64,000 nucleotides of DNA. It comes from JAIVJG01 sp964236735. GTDB taxonomy: Bacteria > Acidobacteriota > Blastocatellia > Pyrinomonadales > Pyrinomonadaceae. The stretch covers positions 124,001 through 188,000 of the forward strand of contig CAXSFM010000009.1 in the NCBI GenBank assembly GCA_964236735.1. Direction: 5' to 3'. The notes below the pieces were generated by a model. The model made no database searches, had not been told where the DNA came from, and worked only from the letters and a program-made list of their open reading frames with translations. Shown one piece after another: positions 29,951 through 39,097 of this stretch (the stretch's first letter is position 1; the number at the start of each line of letters is the position of its first letter). Position numbers and translations under genes: made by a program.

Positions 29951-30292
29951 TCAGTACAACAACGTGACTTGAAAGTAATCGTTCACGTCCGTGATCGTCT
30001 CTGAATAAGCGTTGGTCAGTTCAATCGTGTGCTGACCCGCGCTCAAGAAATCAATGGGAATAAAAGTCGTCCTCATCGCCTGATGATTGTTGTTCTGATT
30101 AGCCCAGCACATCGCCGTATTGCCGATGCCGTTACCGTCGAGACTCAGATTGACCCCGATTAAAACCGCCGCGCCTGCGGTTCGTGCCGTGCCGGAGAGC
30201 ACAAACGTCACCGGCCCATCCGCCGGAGCCTCAAAGGTCGCCGTTTGTGGAAGCGGCCCCGCGCCGTCAAAAAGCACCAAAGTATATGCCAT
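29951..30292 (-). CDS. Small all-beta protein of unknown function beside the Tc locus
   Basis: I do not recognise this 113-aa protein. It has no signal peptide, no membrane segment and a single cysteine. Alternating hydrophobic and polar stretches (FVLSGTARTAGAAVLIGVNL, GQHTIELTNAY, DYFQVTLLY) suggest one beta-sandwich or jelly-roll domain. AAAGGA stands about 6 bases before the ATG. It is convergent with TcA2, its stop only 24 bases from that of TcA2. Such a compact domain could be a sugar-binding or immunity-like accessory, but nothing in the sequence proves a link to the toxin. Confidence 0.75.
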   Translation of the reverse strand: MAYTLVLFDGAGPLPQTATFEAPADGPVTFVLSGTARTAGAAVLIGVNLSLDGNGIGNTAMCWANQNNNHQAMRTTFIPIDFLSAGQHTIELTNAYSETITDVNDYFQVTLLY

Positions 30293-30503
30293 CGTTTTGT
30301 CCTTTCAATTCGAGCAGGTTGGGTGGAGTTAACGAAGATAGAGCTTTCGTTAGCGTTGAATGAACGGCTGACAAAATAATTGTGATTGATATTTATGTCA
30401 ATCGCTTCCGAAGAAAACGTAGGTAACAACTCAGATGTCCGGTCTTGATAGCAGATGGTTGCTGAACGCAGCTTAAACTTCAAACCGGAGAAGTGATGCG
30501 CTA

Positions 30504-30537
30504 CAACATGCGTACATCTTCAACATGCGTACATCTT
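30504..30537. repeat. Tandem 17-bp duplication in intergenic region
   Basis: CAACATGCGTACATCTT occurs twice head to tail (30504-30520, 30521-30537). It lies in the 304-base gap 30293-30596 between the small beta protein and the CBM9-like gene, which otherwise shows only AT-rich sequence that may carry the promoter of the minus-strand gene ending at 29951. The duplication is downstream of the CBM9-like gene. Confidence 0.7.
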
Positions 30538-30596
30538 CACAGGCTACCAACACGCCCGAATAATATTGTTGACGTGACTCCGCCGAGTCCTCATCT

Positions 30597-31685
30597 TTAT
30601 TTCACTGCTACATGCCAGACTTTTGCTCGCCGCGACTTGCCTGCGGGGCCTTCGACGTAGAGCACGACGGTGTATTTGCCCTGCTTCTCGTAGGCGTGCA
30701 GCGGGTTCTGCTCGGTTGATGTCGCGTCGTCGCCGAAGTCCCACTTCCATGATGTGATCTTGCCTTCTGATAAATCCTTAAAGGCGACGAGGCGGCGGCT
30801 CATGTCCACGACTTGCGAAGACCATTCCGCCGCAATCAATTTCTTGAAATGCGCTTCGAGAGGCATGAGCCGAAAGGCGACGAGTTCGGAGGCATCCCCG
30901 TACATCGTGTGCTTGCGCGAGAGATTCCAGAATCCGTTGCTGCCCTTCGCGTTGACATCATCGTAATCAATGATCGCCCAGGCGAGGCCGATGATCTTGT
31001 TCTCGTCGAGCACGGATTCGACGGCGCGTGCGGGGCCTTCGGCTCCGGCGTAATCGAACGGCGTGATCCAGAATTCCATCACGAGCTTGCCGGATTCGCC
31101 CGGCTTGAAATTGTAATTGTACGCGGCGTTCGAGTAGGGCAGTTCCTTGAGCCACTGCTGCGGCCCCCACATCATAGTCCAGTCCTTGCCTTCCGCCGGG
31201 GTGAAGGTGTGATAGTTCTGCGCGTGTACCGAGTGGAAAGAAAAGAAAGCATCCCACCGATCCAAATCTTTATTGGGATGTCGCTCGTCAATCAGAGGTC
31301 CGCCGGAGAGGTCTCCGTCAACCACGATTTCAAAAGTATCGTTATGCAAATCGGGACGCGCGAAGTCCCAGTAATCATCATAAGCTTCGTAGATAAAATA
31401 GAGCCGGTTGAGTCCCTTCACCCAGCCGACGCGGACGCGCACATCCAGCGTCTTCGGGTCGGGCTTCGCGTGCTTGTGTGAATCATCAACGAGTTGATCC
31501 GTGCCAATGACATAATCATCAGTCACCATCGCCCAATCGTCCGTCTTTCCATCAACGCGCGGAATCTGGTCGGCAGGGAATTGAAAGATTTTGAAGGTGA
31601 CGCCGGGACGTTGAAGTTGTGCCGTGGCGGTGACAGCGCAACAGAGGAGAGCGGCGAGTGTGAAAATGATTGCGGATGATTTCAT
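30597..31685 (-). CDS. Secreted CBM9-like and PKD domain protein
   Basis: The protein (362 aa) has a clear Sec signal peptide (MKSSAIIFTLAALLCCAVTATA). The next 270 or so residues resemble a family 9-like carbohydrate-binding module, with VDGKTDDWAMVTDDYVIGT near the start and NDTFEIVVDGDLSGG in the middle. The C-terminal 70 residues are a PKD domain (WKWDFGDDATSTEQNPLHAY, then GKYTVVLYV). No catalytic domain is visible, so it probably binds polysaccharide outside the cytoplasm. It is divergent from the fucosidase operon with a 208-base shared upstream region. The frame runs back to 31829, but the signal peptide fixes the start at 31685. Confidence 0.85.
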   Translation of the reverse strand: MKSSAIIFTLAALLCCAVTATAQLQRPGVTFKIFQFPADQIPRVDGKTDDWAMVTDDYVIGTDQLVDDSHKHAKPDPKTLDVRVRVGWVKGLNRLYFIYEAYDDYWDFARPDLHNDTFEIVVDGDLSGGPLIDERHPNKDLDRWDAFFSFHSVHAQNYHTFTPAEGKDWTMMWGPQQWLKELPYSNAAYNYNFKPGESGKLVMEFWITPFDYAGAEGPARAVESVLDENKIIGLAWAIIDYDDVNAKGSNGFWNLSRKHTMYGDASELVAFRLMPLEAHFKKLIAAEWSSQVVDMSRRLVAFKDLSEGKITSWKWDFGDDATSTEQNPLHAYEKQGKYTVVLYVEGPAGKSRRAKVWHVAVK

Positions 31686-31893
31686 CACGGATATGATTGG
31701 CACATGAAAATAGTCTAAATCTTCAGAGACATGCAACACTCCGCGCGCAGGGAAAACTTTTGCTCGCTCCAAAAGTGGAAAGCGCATGATACTCTGGCCG
31801 GCCTGCGGCGGTGAACACTGCTCCAACATTTTTGAAATGAGCCGTCAACACCGAAGGCTTCGTAGGCTGATGCGCTCGACTGAGATTAAAACT

Positions 31894-33537
31894 ATGAAAC
31901 GATCACGCGCCTTCCTCTTTTCCATCGCTGTCGTCGCCTGCATGTTTGCTCTGCCAGCCGGGCGTGCGGCGTTAAAAACTGGCACGACTACGACAGGCAA
32001 GCTCGAACAAAGCACGGCGCAGAGTCCGGCGTTACCCAAACCTGAGCGTGGCAGTGTGCCTGAATCGAAGCTCTATGATTACGGCGTGATGGGGCCGCCT
32101 GCGACGAACGAAATCGTGGCGGCGTCCGTGCGCGCCGTCACCAAGCCGATGCCTTCAGGCCCGTTTGCGCCGACGTGGGAGTCGCTCGCACATCACTACA
32201 AAACGCCCGCGTGGTTTAGTCAGGCCAAGTTCGGCATCTTCATGCATTGGGGTCTCTACTCGGTTCCGGCGCATGGCAGCGAATGGTACGAGAAGCACAT
32301 GTATGCCACCTTCATCCAGTGGCACGCGGAGCATTTCGGCGCGCAGGAAAAATTCGGTTACAAGGATTTCATCCCGCTTTTCACACAGGAGAAATTCAAC
32401 CCCGACGAATGGGCGATCCTTTTCAAGAAAGCCGGCGCAAGGTTCGTCATGCCCACCGCGCAGCATCACGACAACTTCGCGATGTGGGAGAGCGACGTGA
32501 CGCCCTTCAACGCCAAAAGGATGGGGCCGAAGCGCGACTTGATCGGCGAACTCGGCAGAGCGGTGCGCCGGCAGGGAATGAAGTACGGCCTCTCCAATCA
32601 TGGCATCGAGAATTTTACTTTCATCAACCCGCCCGCCGACCTCAACGAGAAGTTGAAAGCCGCCGGAGCCGATCTCTACGATCCGGCGTGGGCTTCGTTT
32701 TATAACGTCGCAGATCGCAGCCCCGCCGCCATGACACGCTTCCTGACCGATTGGGTCAACCGCAATCTGGAGTTGATTGATAAGTACCAGCCGGACTTGC
32801 TGTGGTTCGACAACGGAGCCAACTTGCGCGTGCTCGATCCGCTCAAGCTACAAGTTGCCGCTTACTATTACAACCGCGCGCGCGGGTGGAAGAAAGAAGT
32901 CTCGATCAGCACGAAGTTTGTCGCTTATGCTCCGAGCAACGACGATGCCAAGCAGATCGGCTCAATCTTAGATTTTGAAAAGGTCGGCGCCCGCTCGCCC
33001 GCCGGCATCCGTCCATCCCAGTGGATGGTTGACGACACCATCGGCAGCACTTGGGGCTACACGAACGGTATGAAAGTCGCGAGCGCGGCGAGCATACTGG
33101 GCAAGCTCATTGACACTGTCAGCAAGGGCGGAACCTATCTGCTCAACATCTCGCCGATGGCCGACGGAACTATTCCCGAAGAACAGCAAAGAGCGCTGCT
33201 CGACATCGGCGACTGGCTGGCGATCAATGGCAACGCCATTTACGGAACTCACCCCTGGACGCAGTTCAGCGAGGGCGGCGCACCCAACTCGCCGAACTGG
33301 CGTTTCACTGTCAAGGGGGAATCGCTCTACGCTATCGGCAACGCTGCGCCCGGCTCGGAAGTCACCATCACATCGCTCGGCAAGTCTGTCGGCAAGGTAA
33401 AGAGAGTTGAAATGCTCGGTGAAAAAGAGTCGCTGAAGTTTATGCAAGATGAGTCGGGTCTCAAAGTCAAACTCCCTACACGGCTCTCGATCAAAAATAG
33501 TTTCGCCCTCAAAATCACCGGCCTCAAGCTAAAGTAA
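31894..33537 (+). CDS. Alpha-L-fucosidase, GH29
   Basis: GH29 enzymes remove alpha-linked L-fucose with retention of configuration. A signal peptide (MKRSRAFLFSIAVVACMFAL) precedes about 80 residues of linker. The catalytic barrel then starts with WFSQAKFGIFMHWGLYSVPA, the family hallmark. The predicted nucleophile is D306 in PDLLWFDNG. HHDNFAMW and GGTYLLNISPMADGTIP are further family blocks, and the C-terminal 90 residues form a small beta domain. It is the first plus-strand gene of the carbohydrate locus. The frame extends to 31786, but ATG 31894 gives the signal peptide. Confidence 0.92.
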   Translation: MKRSRAFLFSIAVVACMFALPAGRAALKTGTTTTGKLEQSTAQSPALPKPERGSVPESKLYDYGVMGPPATNEIVAASVRAVTKPMPSGPFAPTWESLAHHYKTPAWFSQAKFGIFMHWGLYSVPAHGSEWYEKHMYATFIQWHAEHFGAQEKFGYKDFIPLFTQEKFNPDEWAILFKKAGARFVMPTAQHHDNFAMWESDVTPFNAKRMGPKRDLIGELGRAVRRQGMKYGLSNHGIENFTFINPPADLNEKLKAAGADLYDPAWASFYNVADRSPAAMTRFLTDWVNRNLELIDKYQPDLLWFDNGANLRVLDPLKLQVAAYYYNRARGWKKEVSISTKFVAYAPSNDDAKQIGSILDFEKVGARSPAGIRPSQWMVDDTIGSTWGYTNGMKVASAASILGKLIDTVSKGGTYLLNISPMADGTIPEEQQRALLDIGDWLAINGNAIYGTHPWTQFSEGGAPNSPNWRFTVKGESLYAIGNAAPGSEVTITSLGKSVGKVKRVEMLGEKESLKFMQDESGLKVKLPTRLSIKNSFALKITGLKLK

Positions 33538-33718
33538 GCGCGAGAACGGCGACATCTGAATTCAACGAAAGCGGTAAAAATTGACAGGCCGAGCGATTTG
33601 GTGGTAAACGAGGACGAAAGTTTATTTGCGGTTTAGCGCAAATCTTCCCAGAGTAAATTCGGCATCTTCGGAGAGCGTTTGGAGCAGGCTTCGGCAACGG
33701 TGTACCTGTGGAGAGCTT

Positions 33719-36700
33719 TTGAAGATTCAAGTTAAGCGATTACCCATCTGTCTCGCCGCTCTGACCCTGATCGGGCTACTGGCGGCGGTCATGCCGGTTG
33801 CGTCGAAAGGGAATTACACAAGCCAGACCGCACGCCCGCTTCGCTACCGTCCTGAAGGTACGGACTTCCTCATCGAGAACGGCGCGGAGTTTTTTAACCG
33901 CCCGCTCTACGGCACCAATACGGCGTTCCGCATAGACGCCGGTGACAGGCCGGAGTTTTCGCTCTATCTGCCGGGACGCGGCGGCAATTTGCGTCTCGGC
34001 ATCAAGACCGCAGCGGGGCAGAAATGGCTCTTTGAGGCGGAGAAAATCGTCACCCGTTATCGTCCCGGCTCGATGCTCTACGAAATCGGCGACCCGCTCC
34101 TTGCTGGCGGCACGCTTCGCCTGATGGTGTTGGCGATGAGCGCCACCGAAGGTCTGGTGCTGCGAGTTGAATTGCAGAACACGGCCACGCCGTTGGAACT
34201 GGTCTGGGCTTACGGCGGAGCGAGCGGCGAGCGCGGCAGACGCGATGGTGACATCGGCACTGAACAAGCGCCGGTGAGCCGGTACTTTCAACTCAAGCCG
34301 GAGTCCTGTCGTGACAACAAGTTTTCGATTACCGCAAACACTTTCACCTTGCAGAGCAAGACCGCCGCGATGACCGGCCTCACGCCGCCGGGAGCACGGT
34401 TGGCCGTGGCGGACGCGACGAAATGGGCGACGCTTGGTGATCTACTGGCGTCATTAGGTCAGGCTGCGGAACTGCCGTTGCTCGTCGGTCGCTCTGCGCT
34501 CAATACGAAGCAGCCGCTCTACATCGGCTTGCAACGTGTCGCACGCGCTGCTGATGTGCGCGAGGAGTTGGATGTTTACGAGGAAGTTAGAAAAGAGAAA
34601 CCCGGAGGAACAAAAGCACCGAACGCCGTCCCGTTGCCTCCTGCATATCAAGTCGAAGAGTTGCCGCATGTCTTCGCAGATGCCGAGCGTCATCGCCGTG
34701 CGATAGCAGAGCAGGTCGTCGCCGATACGCCCGACCCGTACATCAACGCTGCGGTCGCCGCGCTGACGGTCGCGGCGGACGGCGTGTGGGATGAACCGCA
34801 GGGGGCTTTCATGCACGGCGCGGTCGCGTGGCGGACGAGACTGCTTGGCTGGCGCGGCGCTTATTCGGGCGACGCGCTCGGCTGGCACGACCGTGCGCTA
34901 AGGCATCTCACGTACTGGGCCGGCCAGCAAAACACCGACCCCATTTTAACCGCGCCGCCTGTCCCCGACCCGACGGTAAACTTCGGGCGTAACGAGCCTG
35001 CGCTGCACACCAACGGCGACCTGTCGAACTCACATTACGACATGAACCTCGTGTACATTGACGCGCTCTTCCGTCATTTCCTCTGGACCGGCGATCTCAA
35101 TTTCGCGCGTGCCGTGTGGCCGGTCATCGAGCGTCATCTGGCCTGGGAGCGACGCCTCTTTCGTCGCCCGTTCGGTCAGGAACGATTGCCGCTCTACGAC
35201 GCTTATGCCGCCATCTGGGCGAGCGACGACTTGCAATATGAGGGCGGCGGCGCGGCGCATTCCACCGCGTACAATTACTACCACAACAAAATGGCCGCCC
35301 GTCTGGCGAGGTTGCTCGGCAAGGACGCCAGCCCTTATGAGCGCGAAGCGGACTCGATTCTGCGTGCGCTGCGAGGCAATCTGTGGTTACAGGATTGCGG
35401 CTGGTTTGCCGAATGGAAAGATGTGCTCGGCCTCCAACTCGCGCACCCGAATGCCGCGCTGTGGACTTTCTATCATACGGTTGACTCCGAAGCGCCGACG
35501 GCTTTCGAGGCCTGGCAGATGTCGCGCTTTGTAGATACGCAGATCGCGCACATCCCCGTCCACGGCCCCGGCGTCCCGGCAGGCGACTACTACACGCTGC
35601 CGACGACGAGCTGGATGCCCTATACATGGTCAACCAATAACGTCGTGATGGCAGAGGCCGCGCATACCTCGCTCGCCTACTGGCAAGCCGGGCGCGGGCG
35701 TGAAGCATTTCAACTTTTCAAGGGAAGCCTGCTCGACAGTATGTTTATGGGCTTGTGTCCGGGCAACGCGGGGATGACCACATCTTTCGACATGGCGCGG
35801 GGCGAGTCGCAACGCGATTTTGCGGATGCTTCAGGAATCTTATCGCGCTCTCTGGTTGAAGGTCTCTTCGGCGTGCAGCCTGACGCGCTCGCCGGCGAGT
35901 TGCTCATCCGTCCCGGCTTCCCGGCGGACTGGGATCACGCGAGCCTGCGTCACACGGACTTCCAATTCGCTTTCCGGCGCGATGGCCTGACGGAGACTTA
36001 CGCGGTCGAGTCTCATTTCACCAAACCGATGCGACTACGCCTGCGCGTGCCCGCGCTGCGTGATCAGGTTGCGAAGGTGACGGTGAACGGGCTGCCCGTA
36101 CATTGGCGCATGGTCGCGGACTCGGTCGGCTGGCCGAACATCGAGATTCAAAGCGCGCACGCTTCGCCGCGCTACGAAGTTGTGATTGTCTGGAAGGGCG
36201 AGCAACCGGCGACGGCGAGTGTGCCGCCGGTCGTCGCCGGGAGCAGTGAATTCCGCGCAGAGTTTGGTGCGGCCAAACTGAAAGAAGTGGCAGACCCGCA
36301 ACAAGCGCTCGGCAACTTGACGCGCGAGGCAAGCTCTTTGCGGGCGATTGCAATTGGAGCGTCAGGCCATCGCACTGCGTTCGCCAGAGTGCAGCAGGGT
36401 GAGATGAGTTGGTGGCTGCCGCTGATGTTCGAGATACGCCCCGCACATGAAATCGTTCAAGTAGAAGAGACTCAGGACGGCGATCATCTGCGCTTCATTG
36501 TACGCAACAACACGCCGGAGGCTCTCGACCGAGAAGTATTGGTGCGCGTCGGCAGCGTGACGGTCAGGTCGCAACTCAAGTCTCCCGCGCTCGGTGATTC
36601 CAACGTCATCTCGCTGCCAGCAAGAGGGCTGCTGCCCGGCTCGAATCGAACCGTGCTTGAAATCGGAAACGGGGAAACACTAGTCGGTGTGTTGACGAAC

Positions 36701-37450
36701 TGGAAACTCAAGGCGGACGACGCGGCGACGAACTGGGACATGTTAGACCTCACCTCGGTTTTCAATGATCAGGTGACGCGCATCTTCAAGAACGAATACC
36801 TGCGCCCGCGCACGGCCTATGTTTCGCTGGCAATACCCAGGCAGGGCATCGGCAGTTGGGCGCGCTGGGACGAGAAGTTTGAAGTGGATGATACGGGCTT
36901 GCGTGCTGCCGCCGGACGCCACGGTGGCCGCTTTATTCTGCCGCAGGGCATTCCCTTCAAGACGCCCGGCGCAGGTGATGCGAAGAACATCGCGTTCACT
37001 TCGCAGTGGGACAATTACCCGCGCGAGATCGCTATCCCTTTGAGCGGCAGAGCATCGCACCTCTACCTGCTGATGGCCGGTTCGACGAACTCTATGCAGA
37101 GCCGATTCGACAACGGAGAAGTAATCGTCACATATACGGATGGCTCGACCGAACGGCTGGCGCTCAACAATCCTACGAACTGGTGGCCGATTGATCAGGA
37201 CTATTTTATTGACGACTACGCTTTCCGACGACCCGAACCGATTCCGCCGCGCGTTGATTTGCGAAGCGGCGCGGTGCGCGTGCTCGATGCGACGGAGTTC
37301 AAAGGCAAAGGCGGCAAGGTCGCGGGCGGGGCGGGCACGGCGCTGGACTTACCGCTGCGCGAAGAGAAGGAATTAAAGTCGCTCACCCTTCGCACGCTGG
37401 CAAACGAGGTGGTGATCGGAGTGATGGCCGCGACGCTGGTGCGAGAGTAA
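33719..37450 (+). CDS. Secreted DUF4450 / (alpha/alpha)6-barrel glycosidase-like protein
   Basis: This large exported protein (about 1,243 aa) has a DUF4450-type N-terminal domain (RPLRYRPEGTDFLIENGAEF, NRPLYGTNTAFRIDAGDRPE). The middle resembles six-hairpin glycosidases (NSHYDMNLVYIDALFRHFLW, AYNYYHNKMAARLARLLGKD), and the C-terminal region is beta-rich. The catalytic acid and substrate cannot be assigned from sequence alone; its neighbours suggest a pectin side chain. The first good signal peptide (KIQVKRLPICLAALTLIGLL) starts at TTG 33719, which has GGAGAG a few bases upstream, so I chose that unusual start over an earlier one at 33626. GH29 number 2 follows after 41 bases. Confidence 0.8.
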   Translation: MKIQVKRLPICLAALTLIGLLAAVMPVASKGNYTSQTARPLRYRPEGTDFLIENGAEFFNRPLYGTNTAFRIDAGDRPEFSLYLPGRGGNLRLGIKTAAGQKWLFEAEKIVTRYRPGSMLYEIGDPLLAGGTLRLMVLAMSATEGLVLRVELQNTATPLELVWAYGGASGERGRRDGDIGTEQAPVSRYFQLKPESCRDNKFSITANTFTLQSKTAAMTGLTPPGARLAVADATKWATLGDLLASLGQAAELPLLVGRSALNTKQPLYIGLQRVARAADVREELDVYEEVRKEKPGGTKAPNAVPLPPAYQVEELPHVFADAERHRRAIAEQVVADTPDPYINAAVAALTVAADGVWDEPQGAFMHGAVAWRTRLLGWRGAYSGDALGWHDRALRHLTYWAGQQNTDPILTAPPVPDPTVNFGRNEPALHTNGDLSNSHYDMNLVYIDALFRHFLWTGDLNFARAVWPVIERHLAWERRLFRRPFGQERLPLYDAYAAIWASDDLQYEGGGAAHSTAYNYYHNKMAARLARLLGKDASPYEREADSILRALRGNLWLQDCGWFAEWKDVLGLQLAHPNAALWTFYHTVDSEAPTAFEAWQMSRFVDTQIAHIPVHGPGVPAGDYYTLPTTSWMPYTWSTNNVVMAEAAHTSLAYWQAGRGREAFQLFKGSLLDSMFMGLCPGNAGMTTSFDMARGESQRDFADASGILSRSLVEGLFGVQPDALAGELLIRPGFPADWDHASLRHTDFQFAFRRDGLTETYAVESHFTKPMRLRLRVPALRDQVAKVTVNGLPVHWRMVADSVGWPNIEIQSAHASPRYEVVIVWKGEQPATASVPPVVAGSSEFRAEFGAAKLKEVADPQQALGNLTREASSLRAIAIGASGHRTAFARVQQGEMSWWLPLMFEIRPAHEIVQVEETQDGDHLRFIVRNNTPEALDREVLVRVGSVTVRSQLKSPALGDSNVISLPARGLLPGSNRTVLEIGNGETLVGVLTNWKLKADDAATNWDMLDLTSVFNDQVTRIFKNEYLRPRTAYVSLAIPRQGIGSWARWDEKFEVDDTGLRAAAGRHGGRFILPQGIPFKTPGAGDAKNIAFTSQWDNYPREIAIPLSGRASHLYLLMAGSTNSMQSRFDNGEVIVTYTDGSTERLALNNPTNWWPIDQDYFIDDYAFRRPEPIPPRVDLRSGAVRVLDATEFKGKGGKVAGGAGTALDLPLREEKELKSLTLRTLANEVVIGVMAATLVRE

Positions 37451-37491
37451 GCGGCGATGATAATTCACATAGACGAGAGAGGAGGACGGGC

Positions 37492-39048
37492 ATGTTCATC
37501 AACAGGCGAGATGCACTCAAGCTGATGGCGGCAGTTGTGCCGGCGCTTAAAATGACGCGCGTCTCTGAAGCGGATGAGACGATCCCGCGAATTCAATCCG
37601 GCCCCTTCAAGGGCACGCGCGACTCGCTTCAGGCTTACCACGTCCCGGACTGGTTCCGTGATGCGAAGTTTGGCATTTGGGCGCACTGGGGGCCGCAGTC
37701 TGCGCCGGAGTACGGCGACTGGTATGCGCGCAGGATGTATATGGAAGGGGAGAAGCAGTACCAGTATCACCTTGAGCGTTACGGCCATCCCTCCAAGTTC
37801 GGATTCAAGGACATCATCCCGACGTGGAAGGCGGACAAATTCGACCCGGAATATCTGATGAGCCTCTACAAACAGGCTGGCGCGAAATACTTCGTCAGCA
37901 TGGGCGTGCATCACGACAATTTCGATCTCTGGAATTCAAAGCACACGCGCTGGAATTCTGTGAAGATGGGGCCCAGAAAAGACATCGTCGGACTGTTTCG
38001 CAAGGCGGCGCTCAAGCAGGGATTGCGCTTCGGCGTGAGCGAGCATCTGTGGATCAGCTACAAGTGGTTCGCCACCAGTCATGGAAGCGATAAGTCTGGC
38101 CCGCTCGCCGGCGTCCCTTACGATGGAACCAACCCGGCATACGCAGACCTCTACCACGATGTAAAAGACGCAGGCCCGGAGAAGGTGGAATGGAACGAAA
38201 AAAACATTCCCGAGTCGTGGAAACGAATGTGGTTCATGCGAATCAAGGACTTGGTGGATCAGTATCAGCCGGACTTACTCTACACGGACGGCGCGCTTCC
38301 GTTCGAGGAGTGGGGTCTGAATCTGGTGGCGCACCACTATAATCAGAACGCGAAGCGGCATGGAGGCCGTGTAGAGGCTGTCTATAACACCAAGCGGCGT
38401 GAGGATTGCGAGACGGGTACGTGCGTGCTCGACTACGAGCGCGGACTGCCCGACGGCATCTGGCCTCACCCTTGGCAAACCGACACCTGCATCGGCAACT
38501 GGCATTACGACAAGACTGCTAAATACAAATCGCCGAAGCGAGTCATAGACCTGCTGGTGGACATCGTGAGCCGGAACGGCAACATGCTGCTTAACTTCCC
38601 GCTCCCGAATAACGGGATGCTCGACGCCGATGAGTTGCACATCCTCTCCGAGATTACTCGCTGGATGTCCGTGAACAGCGAAGCCATCTATGGCACGCGC
38701 CCCTGGAAAATTTTCGGGGTCGGCCCCGGCACACAAAAGCCACCCACGGATCAGAGGTTCAATGAGAATAGCCGGAAAGACCTCACCATTGAGGACATGC
38801 GCTTCACGACGAAGGGCGAGACGCTCTATGCGTTCGTCATGGGCTGGCCGGAGAATTTGGTTGTAATCGAGCCGCTGGCGCTCTCCGGCAAATCCGACGC
38901 GGGAAAAATCGCGCAAGTCGAGTTGCTGGGCTATCGCGGCAAGATTGAGTGGACGCAGGACGAAAAAGGTTTGCAAGTCCGTCTGCCTGCCGAGAAGCCA
39001 TCAGACTACGCGGTGGCTTTCAAGATCAACGGAGCCAACCTGACATGA
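37492..39048 (+). CDS. Alpha-L-fucosidase, GH29 (second)
   Basis: Another GH29 enzyme (518 aa), only distantly similar to the first: it has WFRDAKFGIWAHWGPQSAPE at the barrel start, HHDNFDLWNSK, and D266 in PDLLYTDG as the likely nucleophile. The N-terminus INRRDALKLMAAVVPAL is a twin-arginine-like signal, suggesting folded export. A GAGGAGG site lies just before ATG 37492. The spacing of 41 bases to the DUF4450 gene and 49 to the GH28 gene supports one transcript. Two divergent fucosidases in one locus suggest different linkages or acceptors. Confidence 0.9.
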   Translation: MFINRRDALKLMAAVVPALKMTRVSEADETIPRIQSGPFKGTRDSLQAYHVPDWFRDAKFGIWAHWGPQSAPEYGDWYARRMYMEGEKQYQYHLERYGHPSKFGFKDIIPTWKADKFDPEYLMSLYKQAGAKYFVSMGVHHDNFDLWNSKHTRWNSVKMGPRKDIVGLFRKAALKQGLRFGVSEHLWISYKWFATSHGSDKSGPLAGVPYDGTNPAYADLYHDVKDAGPEKVEWNEKNIPESWKRMWFMRIKDLVDQYQPDLLYTDGALPFEEWGLNLVAHHYNQNAKRHGGRVEAVYNTKRREDCETGTCVLDYERGLPDGIWPHPWQTDTCIGNWHYDKTAKYKSPKRVIDLLVDIVSRNGNMLLNFPLPNNGMLDADELHILSEITRWMSVNSEAIYGTRPWKIFGVGPGTQKPPTDQRFNENSRKDLTIEDMRFTTKGETLYAFVMGWPENLVVIEPLALSGKSDAGKIAQVELLGYRGKIEWTQDEKGLQVRLPAEKPSDYAVAFKINGANLT

Positions 39049-39097
39049 CGTTGAAACGGTTGATGAGCCTTATACCTCAACAGGTCTGGCACAGACG

